Source: Pseudomonadota bacterium
Lineage (GTDB): Bacteria; Myxococcota_A; Bradymonadia; UBA4248
Reading direction: 5' to 3'
Length of the DNA: 46,197 nucleotides
NCBI GenBank assembly: GCA_017464085.1
Contig: JAFUEE010000045.1
Coordinates: 1 to 46,197 of the forward strand
How positions within the stretch are numbered: position 1 is the stretch's first letter; each line of letters begins with the position of its first letter. Shown in pieces: positions 25,744 through 33,820 of the stretch. The notes beneath the pieces are model-generated. The model saw nothing but the letters and a program-made list of their open reading frames with translations. It was not told the DNA's origin and searched no databases. Made by a program: the position numbers and the translations under genes.

Positions 25744-26559
25744 ATGGGTATTTACGATCAAGACATTATGCAGTCAGTGGCAAGACGTTCGATGACCGTC
25801 TTTTTTCTCGTCGACACATCCGGCAGCATGTACGGCGCAAAAATCGGCACGCTCAATCTGGCCGTCGAAGAAACGATTCCTGAACTCAAAACACTTTCTG
25901 CATCAAACGCCGATGCGCAGACTAAGGTGGCTGTTCTAAAATTTGATACCGATGCGGAATGGATCACGCCTGCGCCGATCGATATCGAATCTTTTCAGTG
26001 GACACAGCTCAATGCCGGTGGTTTGACAGCATTCGGTGATGCCTGTTTCAAGCTCGAACAGAAACTTCACAAGGAAGCGTTCATGTCAGACGCGGCTGGC
26101 AATTATGCCCCAGTCTTCATCTTGCTCTCCGACGGTGCGCCGACTGACGATTTTAAGGTTCATCTCGACAAACTCAAAAATAACAATTGGTTCAAAAAAG
26201 GTGTCCGCGTGGCCATTGCCATCGGGGATGACACGATCATCGATACGCTCGAAGAATTTACAGGCAGCAGAGAAACTGTCCTCCCTGTCTATTCACCAGA
26301 AATGCTCCGCAAAATCATTCGCTTTGTCTCGGTGACTGCCTCTCAGGTCGCATCCAAGTCCAGCAATGTCGGACAACAGACGGCTCCAGATCAGACAACC
26401 ACAAAACAGCAGGACTTTATCTACGCACTTAATCAGTCTTCGATAATGCAGCCCGCCGATGATGGCTCCGATTTGGGACAGGGCTTTGATGCTCGTAACC
26501 AGGCTTCGGTGATGCAGCCCGCTGATGACGGCTCCGATCTTGGAGATGTCGAATGGTAA
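25744..26559 (+). CDS. TerY-like vWA domain protein, intact MIDAS
   Basis: 271 residues, soluble. A vWA domain occupies about 14-200 with all metal-site (MIDAS) parts: DTSGS at 24-28, Thr in GGLTAFGDA, and Asp in LLSDGAPTDD. A Ser/Gln-rich linker leads to a tail with two copies of an 18-residue element (NQSSIMQPADDGSDLG and NQASVMQPADDGSDLG), ending in DVEW. The repeated acidic peptide and final Trp look like a docking or phosphorylation tail, since a kinase is upstream and a PP2C phosphatase overlaps downstream by 7 nt. Shine-Dalgarno AAGGAG precedes the ATG. In TerY-P systems this protein is the presumed target or scaffold for the kinase/phosphatase pair. Confidence 0.9.
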   Translation: MGIYDQDIMQSVARRSMTVFFLVDTSGSMYGAKIGTLNLAVEETIPELKTLSASNADAQTKVAVLKFDTDAEWITPAPIDIESFQWTQLNAGGLTAFGDACFKLEQKLHKEAFMSDAAGNYAPVFILLSDGAPTDDFKVHLDKLKNNNWFKKGVRVAIAIGDDTIIDTLEEFTGSRETVLPVYSPEMLRKIIRFVSVTASQVASKSSNVGQQTAPDQTTTKQQDFIYALNQSSIMQPADDGSDLGQGFDARNQASVMQPADDGSDLGDVEW

Positions 26560-27644
26560 AGCGTTCAAAATTTCGGAAATCAGAAAATTATAAAGCAAAG
26601 CGCAAGAAACGCATGGATGCTAAAAATAAGAAACTCAAACGATTATTTCGCCCGATTCCTCAATTTAAATCGCATCATTTTTGCGTGCGCGGATATTTGC
26701 ATATCAAAAACGGACTGCCATGTCAGGACACTTCTGATGCGATCCTTAAGGAGAATTATTGCCTTGCTGTCATTGCCGATGGGCATGGAAGTCCCCAGTA
26801 TTTCCGCTCAGATCGCGGAAGCCGATTCGCTGTCGATACATTCAAACAGTGTGTCGAAGAGGCCCTCAAGGCTGCCGAATATCGTCATCACAAGGATGAT
26901 TCCTCAAAAGAGAATACATCTATCAATCTGGTCGATGCACTGACAAAGCCCAGATTGTCTAAGAAAAGACGTGATCAGATCATTCAGCAGTTTTGTCAGA
27001 GCATTTTGGTCAATTGGCGAGATGCGGTGCAAAATGATATGCAAACCGAACCATTTTCGGAAGAGGAAATACAAAAAATTCCTGAAAAATATCGCAATAC
27101 AAAACAAGAATATATTTCCGCTTATGGTTCAACGCTTGTCGCAGCGCTTCTCGTCGCGGATTTCTGCTTGCTGATACAGATCGGTGATGGCGTCTGTGTG
27201 GTCTTTGATGATGACTTTCCTGACATGACTTCATCATTAAATCCAAGTCATAAATCTACCCATGGAAAGCTTGTTTCATTTGAACCGATTCCTCTCGACG
27301 AGAAATGTTTTCTCAATACGACGACATCCTTGTGCGATGCGAAGGCAAACAATGAGTTTCACTGCTGTATGCTCAAAAAATTGCCTGTTGCCGTGTTGGT
27401 TTCAAGCGATGGCATCGAAGACTGTTTCCACGATCGTCAGGATTTGCACAAATTCTTCCACCGGATTCTTTTTGACTTCTGCGATTCTCATGAAGAAGGA
27501 GAGGCTGAGATGGCTTTGAATGAATTTCTCCCTCGCCTTTCTGAGAAAGGAAGCGGTGATGATATGTCGTTATCCATGTTCTATGACATTGAGCGCTTCA
27601 AAGCACTCACATCGGATGCAAAAGATAAGGCGGTTTCTGATTAA
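26553..27644 (+). CDS. PP2C-family protein phosphatase (TerY-P type)
   Basis: 363 residues, cytoplasmic. A strongly basic N-terminal ~33 residues (KAKRKKRMDAKNKKLKR) is followed by a PP2C domain: GLPCQDTSDA, metal-binding DGHG (76-79), AYGSTLVAALL, IGDGV, VSSDGIED and GSGDDMSLS. All metal-ligand aspartates are visible, so activity is expected. An insertion of about 90 residues between DGHG and the GST motif is helical and charged. The ATG overlaps the vWA stop by 7 nt with GGAG 7 nt upstream, so the two are coupled. Role inferred: removes phosphates placed by the adjacent kinase. REP-like palindromes follow its stop. Confidence 0.9.
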   Translation: MVKRSKFRKSENYKAKRKKRMDAKNKKLKRLFRPIPQFKSHHFCVRGYLHIKNGLPCQDTSDAILKENYCLAVIADGHGSPQYFRSDRGSRFAVDTFKQCVEEALKAAEYRHHKDDSSKENTSINLVDALTKPRLSKKRRDQIIQQFCQSILVNWRDAVQNDMQTEPFSEEEIQKIPEKYRNTKQEYISAYGSTLVAALLVADFCLLIQIGDGVCVVFDDDFPDMTSSLNPSHKSTHGKLVSFEPIPLDEKCFLNTTTSLCDAKANNEFHCCMLKKLPVAVLVSSDGIEDCFHDRQDLHKFFHRILFDFCDSHEEGEAEMALNEFLPRLSEKGSGDDMSLSMFYDIERFKALTSDAKDKAVSD

Positions 27645-27652
27645 ACGCTTCG

Positions 27653-27723
27653 CTATTGCGGCGGCTTGCCGCCGCAATACGCTTCGCCATCCTGGCTATC
27701 GCCTTCGGCGATACACCAGGATG
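27653..27723 (-). repeat. Two REP-like palindromes inside the island operon
   Basis: CTATTGCGG...CCGCAATACG (27653-27681, 10-bp stem) and CTATCGCCTTCGGCGATACA (27696-27715), the latter within outer arms CATCCTGG/CCAGGATG (27688-27723). They separate the PP2C gene from the second vWA gene and show that the host's palindrome family has entered the island. Confidence 0.78.
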
Positions 27724-27739
27724 CTTTGGAGAATGTATC

Positions 27740-28585
27740 ATGGGGATTTATGACAGCATATTGATGAAAGCGGTAGCCAGAAGGACGCTGACCATCTACT
27801 TTCTGATCGATGTGTCTTGGAGTATGAGAGGTTATAAAATTGATGCAGTCAATCAGGCACTTGCGGAAACGATACCCATGATTCAGGAAGTGTCTGAAGA
27901 AAATGCCGATGCTGAGATCATGATTGCAATCCTGACTTATGGGACATTTGCAGAATGGATTCAGGAACCGACATCTGTCATTGGGTTCGACTGCCCTACG
28001 ATCACAACCGGCGGACAGACGAATTTCAAAGATGCATGCATCAAGCTCAAAGAAATGCTCATGCAACAGGATTCCAAGACCAGCGGCGCGGGATGTTACG
28101 CGCCTGTCTTCATTTTGATGGCAGATGGCGGCAGCAACGCATACAAGACCGTGCTCAAAGACCTCAGGCAGATCAAATGGTTCAAACACGGCATCAAGGC
28201 AGCCATCGCAATCGGCGATGACGTTCATTTCAATGTGCTTGCAGAATTTACGGGCGATGCAGATACCGTGTTCAGGGCGCATTCAGCCAAACGTCTCAAA
28301 GATTTGATCAAACTTATTTCCGTCAAATCCTCACAGATCGCTTCAAAATCAGCCTCTGTCCAGGGACATGCAGGCTATTCGAATGCCAAAAATTCTTCAT
28401 CAAAATCAGCCTCTTTCCAACAGCAGTCCTACCGTACCACGGCATCTGCGTCTTCAATGCAAAAAGCCGCTCAGCAAGAGCTTGAAATTGACCGTGTTTA
28501 CTCAAAACAGGAAGAACTCGCGAAAACTCTCAAAATGTTCACACCTGCTGAAGACGAAGACTCACCTGAAAATTGGGATTGGTAA
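27740..28585 (+). CDS. Second TerY-like vWA domain protein
   Basis: 281 residues, paralogous to the vWA protein 2 kb upstream (shared MGIYD start, AVARR.LT.YFL core, IAIGDD strand). MIDAS is intact: DVSWS at 24-28, Thr in GGQTNFKDA, Asp in LMADGGS. After about 205 comes a Ser/Gln/Lys-rich linker and a helix, then an acidic end EDSPENWDW. Like the first vWA protein it finishes in an acidic-plus-Trp tail. The start at 27740 has GGAG 8 nt upstream; the longer frame from 27656 runs through REP palindromes and is rejected. Its stop overlaps the next ATG (TAATG), coupling it to the first degenerate-vWA protein. Confidence 0.88.
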   Translation: MGIYDSILMKAVARRTLTIYFLIDVSWSMRGYKIDAVNQALAETIPMIQEVSEENADAEIMIAILTYGTFAEWIQEPTSVIGFDCPTITTGGQTNFKDACIKLKEMLMQQDSKTSGAGCYAPVFILMADGGSNAYKTVLKDLRQIKWFKHGIKAAIAIGDDVHFNVLAEFTGDADTVFRAHSAKRLKDLIKLISVKSSQIASKSASVQGHAGYSNAKNSSSKSASFQQQSYRTTASASSMQKAAQQELEIDRVYSKQEELAKTLKMFTPAEDEDSPENWDW

Positions 28586-30393
28586 TGAATACGTCTGAGG
28601 TCAGTAAACGTCACCTGACAATTGTCTTTATTCTAATCTGCACATCGACGCTCGGCGATGCGTATGCCGGGCAGATGTTCACTGCAGTTGAAGAATTCAT
28701 CGAAGAAATCAGGCGATTTGCCAAAAAGCAAAAGCTCAACATCTCGATTGATACGCTGATCAATGCAGATAGAGTCTATTGGCAAAAGGATAAAGCAATA
28801 CCGCTCGATGAGTATGAATGGCGCAATCCGAATACTGGCGGAAATTTCAATTCATCCAAAGTTTTTTTGGCACTCAAGTGCAGGCTATATAAATACGTTC
28901 ATGATGACTATGTTCCGATTCTTTATCTATTTTCTGGAAAGTTGCATCCCAAATTAGATTGTAATGAATATCAGGATTTAATAAAATATCCGATTTACAA
29001 GCAAGCCGTGAGAAATTCAGTATCACTGAAGGAGATAACTGAATTTCTAAAAGAATTTGCTACTTCACCTGAAAACATATTTTCAGAACTAACACCTGAA
29101 TGTTTAAAAATAGGATTACGATTAAAGCAAAATCAATTCGACCGCGAAATCGATAAAAGTTCTGATGGTATAATTAAAAATACTTATGTACAAGAAAATG
29201 AGTTGCCATTCATAAATTCTGAAATGCTATATGATGATTTGAAATCCAAATACGATGAATTACTTAAAAAATATCAGAATTCAAACTCAGAACTGCAAAA
29301 AGCCAGAAATGATCATCAGACAACAATAAGTGAAAATGCCAAGCTGAGCACCGATCTTCAAACCATCAAGAGCGAGAGAGACAATCTGAGCACAGAGCTT
29401 CAGAACATAAGAAAAAATTCAAAACAGCAATACCTTGAGCTATATCAAAAATATCTCTCCCTCGTTAAGTTAAGTTCTGATGTTAAAACGATAACAAGTG
29501 AAAGAGATAAGCTGAGCACGGAACTTCAGACCATCAAGAGCGAAAAAGCTCAACTGAGCACGGAACTTCAGACCATCAAGAGCGAAAAAGCTCAACTGAG
29601 CACAGAGCTTCAGACAATAAAAAATACTAATGTCAAGCTCTGCACAGATGTTCAAACGATAACGAGTGAAAAGTCCAAGCTGAGTACCGAGCTTCAAACT
29701 ACAAAAGGAGAAAAATCAAAACTCAGTGCTGAGCTTCACACTATCAAAATTAGCTCAAAACTTCAATGCGACAAATTGCAAAATGAATTGGATACAGCTC
29801 ATTCTGAGAGAGACAAGGCTATTGCAGAAGTCAACGCGCTAGCTTGCAAAAATCAATTATATCACAATAAATATAAAGTTGCAGTCATTGCCTCTGGGGT
29901 ATTGCTTTTAAGCTGCATACTTCTTCTTATACCCAGAACACCTCAGCCTGAACAAGTGGAGGTTACGGAACACAAGGCTGAATCTTCTGATAATTCATCT
30001 AGTATCACCAAAACACAAGAAATGATTTCAGAAGCATCTGTTAATCTCCGAAATGATGCGCCTAGCATTTTGCCATCCGATACCCCAAACAGTGTATCGA
30101 CTCGAAACTGCACCTATAACAGAACTGAAATCGATATGAGCTTATCTGTTGCGCATGAGGTCATATACGACCTGATAAGGTCAAGCAATCCTCAAATAAC
30201 TGGTAATTTGACGGGGAAACTAAAAATTGACGCAAATTCAGTATCGTGGGTGACTACCCAGAATACGCTTAAGCCACGAGTCTCCCCTGTTTGGCTTTCT
30301 AAGACCATTGAAAACAATTACAAATATCCATCCAATTGCACTGGTTCTCCAGTAGAAGTCACTTGGACATTCAAATACTTAGGCCATTTATGA
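28585..30393 (+). CDS. Degenerate-vWA / coiled-coil / membrane protein, copy 1
   Basis: 602 residues. Residues 9-~190 align by eye with the two upstream vWA domains, but the MIDAS is gone: DTSGS becomes CTSTL with Cys19 at the Asp position, and LLSDG becomes YLFSGK. A coiled coil (about 215-425) has 14-residue repeats of the LQTIKSEKAQLSTE type. One transmembrane helix (about 431-450) follows, with lysines before it, so the N-terminus is cytoplasmic. The periplasmic end (about 510-602) resembles an AgmX/PglI or TonB-like C-terminal domain (SNPQITGNLTGKLKI ... SPVEVTWTFKY). Coupled by TAATG to the second vWA gene. Its stop is 6 residues later than in copy 3, because TAA has become TTA. Role inferred: membrane adaptor for the vWA proteins. 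Confidence 0.8.
   Translation: MNTSEVSKRHLTIVFILICTSTLGDAYAGQMFTAVEEFIEEIRRFAKKQKLNISIDTLINADRVYWQKDKAIPLDEYEWRNPNTGGNFNSSKVFLALKCRLYKYVHDDYVPILYLFSGKLHPKLDCNEYQDLIKYPIYKQAVRNSVSLKEITEFLKEFATSPENIFSELTPECLKIGLRLKQNQFDREIDKSSDGIIKNTYVQENELPFINSEMLYDDLKSKYDELLKKYQNSNSELQKARNDHQTTISENAKLSTDLQTIKSERDNLSTELQNIRKNSKQQYLELYQKYLSLVKLSSDVKTITSERDKLSTELQTIKSEKAQLSTELQTIKSEKAQLSTELQTIKNTNVKLCTDVQTITSEKSKLSTELQTTKGEKSKLSAELHTIKISSKLQCDKLQNELDTAHSERDKAIAEVNALACKNQLYHNKYKVAVIASGVLLLSCILLLIPRTPQPEQVEVTEHKAESSDNSSSITKTQEMISEASVNLRNDAPSILPSDTPNSVSTRNCTYNRTEIDMSLSVAHEVIYDLIRSSNPQITGNLTGKLKIDANSVSWVTTQNTLKPRVSPVWLSKTIENNYKYPSNCTGSPVEVTWTFKYLGHL
29514..29612 (+). repeat. 42-bp tandem repeats in coiled-coil gene (copy 1)
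   Basis: Two identical 42-bp units (starts 29514 and 29556, beginning GAGCACGGAACTTCAGACC) plus a partial third. They lie inside a longer run of diverged units from about 29340 to 29750. Each unit encodes 14 residues, that is two heptads. Confidence 0.85.
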
Positions 30394-30548
30394 ATATATT
30401 CACACGAAAGACATCACATCCGTATATCAGACAACGCGCATTTAGCGGATTTTCAAGGAACATCATTTGCCTGCATGCTCTTTCATGGACTGATAAAATA
30501 CCTGAATTTATGCCGAAAACACTTCTGAATATTGGGATTGGTAAATGA
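30390..30548 (+). pseudogene. Scar: remnant of a helicase 5' end joined to a vWA 3' end
   Basis: Between the first two degenerate-vWA genes. From ATG 30390 the frame reads MNIFTRKTSHPYIRQRAFSG, which matches the start of the helicase at 33821 (MNTSHHNSSRPLDASQRAFC); the preceding AGGCCAT also matches. At 30511-30544 the DNA (ending CTGAATATTGGGATTGGTAA) matches the last codons of the second vWA gene (GAAAATTGGGATTGGTAA), in another frame reading AENTSEYWDW-stop. The middle of both genes is missing. It fits tandem duplication of a vWA/degenerate-vWA/helicase unit followed by a deletion. Unlikely to be expressed as a functional protein. Confidence 0.75.
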
Positions 30549-32386
30549 ATACTTCTGAGGTCGGCAACCGCCAACTGACAATCGTCTTTATTTTGATTTG
30601 CACAGCAGCACTCGGTGATGCGTGTGTCGGACAGATGTTCCAAGCCGTCGAAGAGTTTATCGAAGAAATCAGGCGATTTGCCAAAAAGCAAAAGCTCAAC
30701 ATCTCGATCGATACGCTGATCAATGCAGAAAGGGTCTATTGGCAAACGGATAAAGCTGTACCGCTTGAGGAGTATGAATGGAGCAATCCTGGGGTTGGTG
30801 GCAAATTTAAATCATCCAAAGTCTTTTCGGCACTTAGTAGCAGGCTCGATAACTATGCGCGTGATGAATACCTCCCCATACTCTATCTATTCGGCGGAAT
30901 TCTAGAACCAAACTTGAACAGTGCGAACTATAATGCGCTCAAATCTCAAAACATATATCAGTTAGCCATTAGAAATGCTGTGATATTGAAGGGGATAACA
31001 GCGTTCTTAGAAGCATTTGCAACTTCACCTGAGCATGTTTTTTCGGAAGTAACGCCAGAATGTCTCAAAAAAGGCCTAATTTTAAAGCTGATGAAAGAAC
31101 TGGTCTTGCAAAGTGATCAGACAGCTGGCAAAGATTTATTTAAAGAAGCAGAACAAAAGATAAAGAAATTTGAAACATTATACGAAGATTCAAAAAATCA
31201 ATATCTTGAGCTCTATCAAAAGTATCAAAACGAGAACACACAACACAGAGCCGACCTTCAGACTGTAATAAACGAGAACGCACAACACAGAGCCGACCTT
31301 CAGACTGTAATAAATGAGAACGCACAACTCAGAGCCGACCTTCAGACTGTAATAAACGAGAACACACAACACAGAGCCGACCTTCAGACTGTAATAAATG
31401 AGAACGCGCAAATTACTAATAAGTACAATTATTACTACTTACAATTTATATACAAATCTAATGAAGTTAATAATTTAAATTTACAATTAGATGGAACTAT
31501 AATAGATTTCAATAGTAAGTGTAATGAGTATAATAAACTGAATAGTGAATATGAAATATTTAAAAGTAAACATGTACCCCACATTGCAGAACTACAGACT
31601 ATCAAAAGTGAGAATGCTAAGCTTAAAAATGAACTTCAGAACAAAATAAATGAACTCAACAAGATGAAAAGTGATTCCGTAAAACAATTATCAAAGAACG
31701 ATATTATTAGTTTTGCAATAACTAACATAAACAGAAAGGAGCCAGTTAAAATTGATAAGGTAACTCGAATTGCTATAGAGGATATGCTTTATTCATTCCA
31801 TAGATTATTATCTGAATCAAATGGATATCTTGAGCTCAATCGCTTTCCCGAACTTGAGAAAGCAACTCAAATTGCTTTAAACAATTATAAAACGAAAGTA
31901 GAAAAAATTCTCACTGAATTGAGCAATAATTATCATAGAACTGCTATAGTCGAATTAAAGCGCAACTTAACTGAAGAAGCAATAAATAGAATACCTAGCA
32001 TTAATCTTGAGAATAACGATGATAACTCTGATTTAAACAAAAATTATTCAAAAACTTGTAACTCTGATTTAATAAAACACATAGGAATACTTAGAAGAAT
32101 TATATTGGTCATTCTTAGTGCTATTATTATCTTTCTAATTATGTTTGCAATAAAAGGCTATTATGTTGAACTAGGAGAGTATTATACGCGAAGTACTTTT
32201 ATACCTGTTATTATATCATTAGTACTTGGCTTGGGCTATATATGTATATGGCATGCATTTCATCCAGGAAACTATAAGGTACTGATGCAAGGCTACGACT
32301 TTGAGGGCAGTGGTTGTCTTGAGATAATAGTCAATTTTGTTATATTTATTATTATTATTATAATCATCGCAATATGTCACATATAA
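30545..32386 (+). CDS. Degenerate-vWA / coiled-coil / multi-pass membrane protein, copy 2
   Basis: 613 residues. The N-terminal ~190 residues are clearly paralogous to copies 1 and 3 (CTAALGDACVGQMF, AVEEFIEEIRRFAKKQKLN, FATSPEHVFSEVTPE) and again lack the vWA metal site. A coiled coil with four to five near-identical 14-residue units of the HRADLQTVINENAQ type spans about 229-290 and continues to about 385. The C-terminal part differs from the sister genes: a helical region and then three hydrophobic segments (about 515-535, 550-575, 590-612), with no TonB-like domain. The 3' half is very AT-rich. The ATG is preceded by the remnant vWA tail. Probably a membrane adaptor with a swapped C-terminus. 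Confidence 0.78.
   Translation: MNTSEVGNRQLTIVFILICTAALGDACVGQMFQAVEEFIEEIRRFAKKQKLNISIDTLINAERVYWQTDKAVPLEEYEWSNPGVGGKFKSSKVFSALSSRLDNYARDEYLPILYLFGGILEPNLNSANYNALKSQNIYQLAIRNAVILKGITAFLEAFATSPEHVFSEVTPECLKKGLILKLMKELVLQSDQTAGKDLFKEAEQKIKKFETLYEDSKNQYLELYQKYQNENTQHRADLQTVINENAQHRADLQTVINENAQLRADLQTVINENTQHRADLQTVINENAQITNKYNYYYLQFIYKSNEVNNLNLQLDGTIIDFNSKCNEYNKLNSEYEIFKSKHVPHIAELQTIKSENAKLKNELQNKINELNKMKSDSVKQLSKNDIISFAITNINRKEPVKIDKVTRIAIEDMLYSFHRLLSESNGYLELNRFPELEKATQIALNNYKTKVEKILTELSNNYHRTAIVELKRNLTEEAINRIPSINLENNDDNSDLNKNYSKTCNSDLIKHIGILRRIILVILSAIIIFLIMFAIKGYYVELGEYYTRSTFIPVIISLVLGLGYICIWHAFHPGNYKVLMQGYDFEGSGCLEIIVNFVIFIIIIIIIAICHI
31229..31411 (+). repeat. 42-bp tandem repeats in coiled-coil gene (copy 2)
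   Basis: Units begin at 31229, 31271, 31313, 31355 and 31397 (partial). Each contains CACAGAGCCGACCTTCAGAC and encodes a 14-residue heptad pair. The near identity of units implies recent slippage or recombination. Confidence 0.9.
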
Positions 32387-32400
32387 TCAGGATGACGAAG

Positions 32401-33813
32401 ATGATCACTTCACTCGACGACAATATCTCTAACATCCAAGCGAGTGCATCAAAACATGCAGTCACTGTCCCTTCACGGAATATCTCCGATTGCTCTGAAT
32501 TAGCAACAACACACAACCGTCACCTGACAATCGTCTTTATCCTCATCTGCACTGAAAGACTCGGCAATGCGTATGTCGGGCAGATGTTCACGGCAGTCGA
32601 AGAATTTATCGAAGAAATCAGGCGGTTTGCCAAAAAGCAAGAGATCAATGTCTCAATCGATACGCTGATCAATGCAGAAGAGGTCTATTGGCAAACGGAT
32701 AAAGCTGTACCGCTTGATGAGTATGAATGGCACGCTCCAAATGCTGGCGGCACTTTCAAACCACCAAAAGTTTTTTCAATACTTAATAACAGACTCGTTA
32801 ACTACGCACATGATGAATACTTTCCTATCATTTATTTATTTTCTGGTAAGTTATATCCTAAATTAAATTGCAAAGAATATCAGGATTTAATAAAATTATC
32901 AATTTACCAGCAAGCAGTGAGAAATTCAGTCTCACTAAAGGTGATAACAACGTTCTTAGAGGCATTTGCAACTTCACCTGAACACATACTTTCGGACTTT
33001 ACACCAGAGAACCTTAAAAAAAGTCTCACATTAAAGCAAAATCAGAATATCTTTGATGCTGCTGAATGTATGACTGTCACAACATCGAATGTGTTTGATG
33101 ATGCAATACAAAAAATCAAGAATTTAGAAAATTTATACGAAGATTCAAAAACTCAATATCTTGAACTTTATAAAGAGTATCAAGTGGTTAGTGCAGAGCT
33201 TCAGACCATAAAAAATAACTCAATAACTCAATCCGACGAATTGCAGAAAAAGTTGGATGCAGCTTATTCTGAGCGTGATAATGCCATCGCAAATAGTCAC
33301 GCGCTCATTGCACAAACCCAAGTTAGGCATAAAAAACTCAAGCTCCTAACAATAGCATCTGGGGTGATAGCGTCATGCTTCATGATTAATCAACTGAATA
33401 TGAGTAGTAATCATGCTGTTCAACTTGCTGAGCTTAAAAGCAGTCATCAGATGCAGCTTGCAGAAGTTCAAAAACAAAGAGATGAGCTTTCTGCACAACT
33501 CAGTGCTCTGCTTCCGGAAGGGAGTAAAGACAAAAAAGTATGCTATTCCAATTCCATTGATATTGAAAAAACATTAAAAACTGCACATGGTGTAATATAT
33601 GAACAGATCAAGCAAAAGAATCCTAAAATATATGGAGAACTCATTGGAAAGCTGATCATTGAAAATGATACGGTATCCTGGGCGGTGATTCGAAATAAGC
33701 TCTATTCAAAGGTCTCCCCGAGCTGGCTCACTCAGATTATTGAAAATAATTACGAATACCCTTCCAATTGCACTGGTTCGCCAGTGGAAGTCACTTGGAC
33801 ATTCAAATACTAA
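32401..33813 (+). CDS. Degenerate-vWA / coiled-coil / membrane protein, copy 3
   Basis: About 470 residues. A unique N-terminal ~40 residues is followed by the shared pseudo-vWA domain (CTERLGNAYVGQMF at the MIDAS position). A shorter coiled coil lacks the 42-bp repeat expansion. One transmembrane helix (about 315-333) has lysines on its N side, then a second short coil and the same periplasmic C-terminal domain as copy 1 (KIYGELIGKLIIE ... SPVEVTWTFKY). Start 32401 is preferred because AGGA lies 8 nt upstream; the frame is open from 32374, overlapping the previous gene. The helicase ATG lies 7 nt after the stop, so the two are probably coupled. Confidence 0.8.
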   Translation: MITSLDDNISNIQASASKHAVTVPSRNISDCSELATTHNRHLTIVFILICTERLGNAYVGQMFTAVEEFIEEIRRFAKKQEINVSIDTLINAEEVYWQTDKAVPLDEYEWHAPNAGGTFKPPKVFSILNNRLVNYAHDEYFPIIYLFSGKLYPKLNCKEYQDLIKLSIYQQAVRNSVSLKVITTFLEAFATSPEHILSDFTPENLKKSLTLKQNQNIFDAAECMTVTTSNVFDDAIQKIKNLENLYEDSKTQYLELYKEYQVVSAELQTIKNNSITQSDELQKKLDAAYSERDNAIANSHALIAQTQVRHKKLKLLTIASGVIASCFMINQLNMSSNHAVQLAELKSSHQMQLAEVQKQRDELSAQLSALLPEGSKDKKVCYSNSIDIEKTLKTAHGVIYEQIKQKNPKIYGELIGKLIIENDTVSWAVIRNKLYSKVSPSWLTQIIENNYEYPSNCTGSPVEVTWTFKY

Positions 33814-33820
33814 GGCCATC

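Noticed and set aside
30390..30548. A genuine 52-residue small protein
   Set aside because: The sequence is better explained as fused remnants of helicase and vWA genes, and its end is read out of frame relative to the vWA remnant.
33740..33820. 27-codon N-terminal extension of the helicase
   Set aside because: It overlaps the conserved C-terminal domain of the preceding gene, and the ATG at 33821 has a ribosome site.
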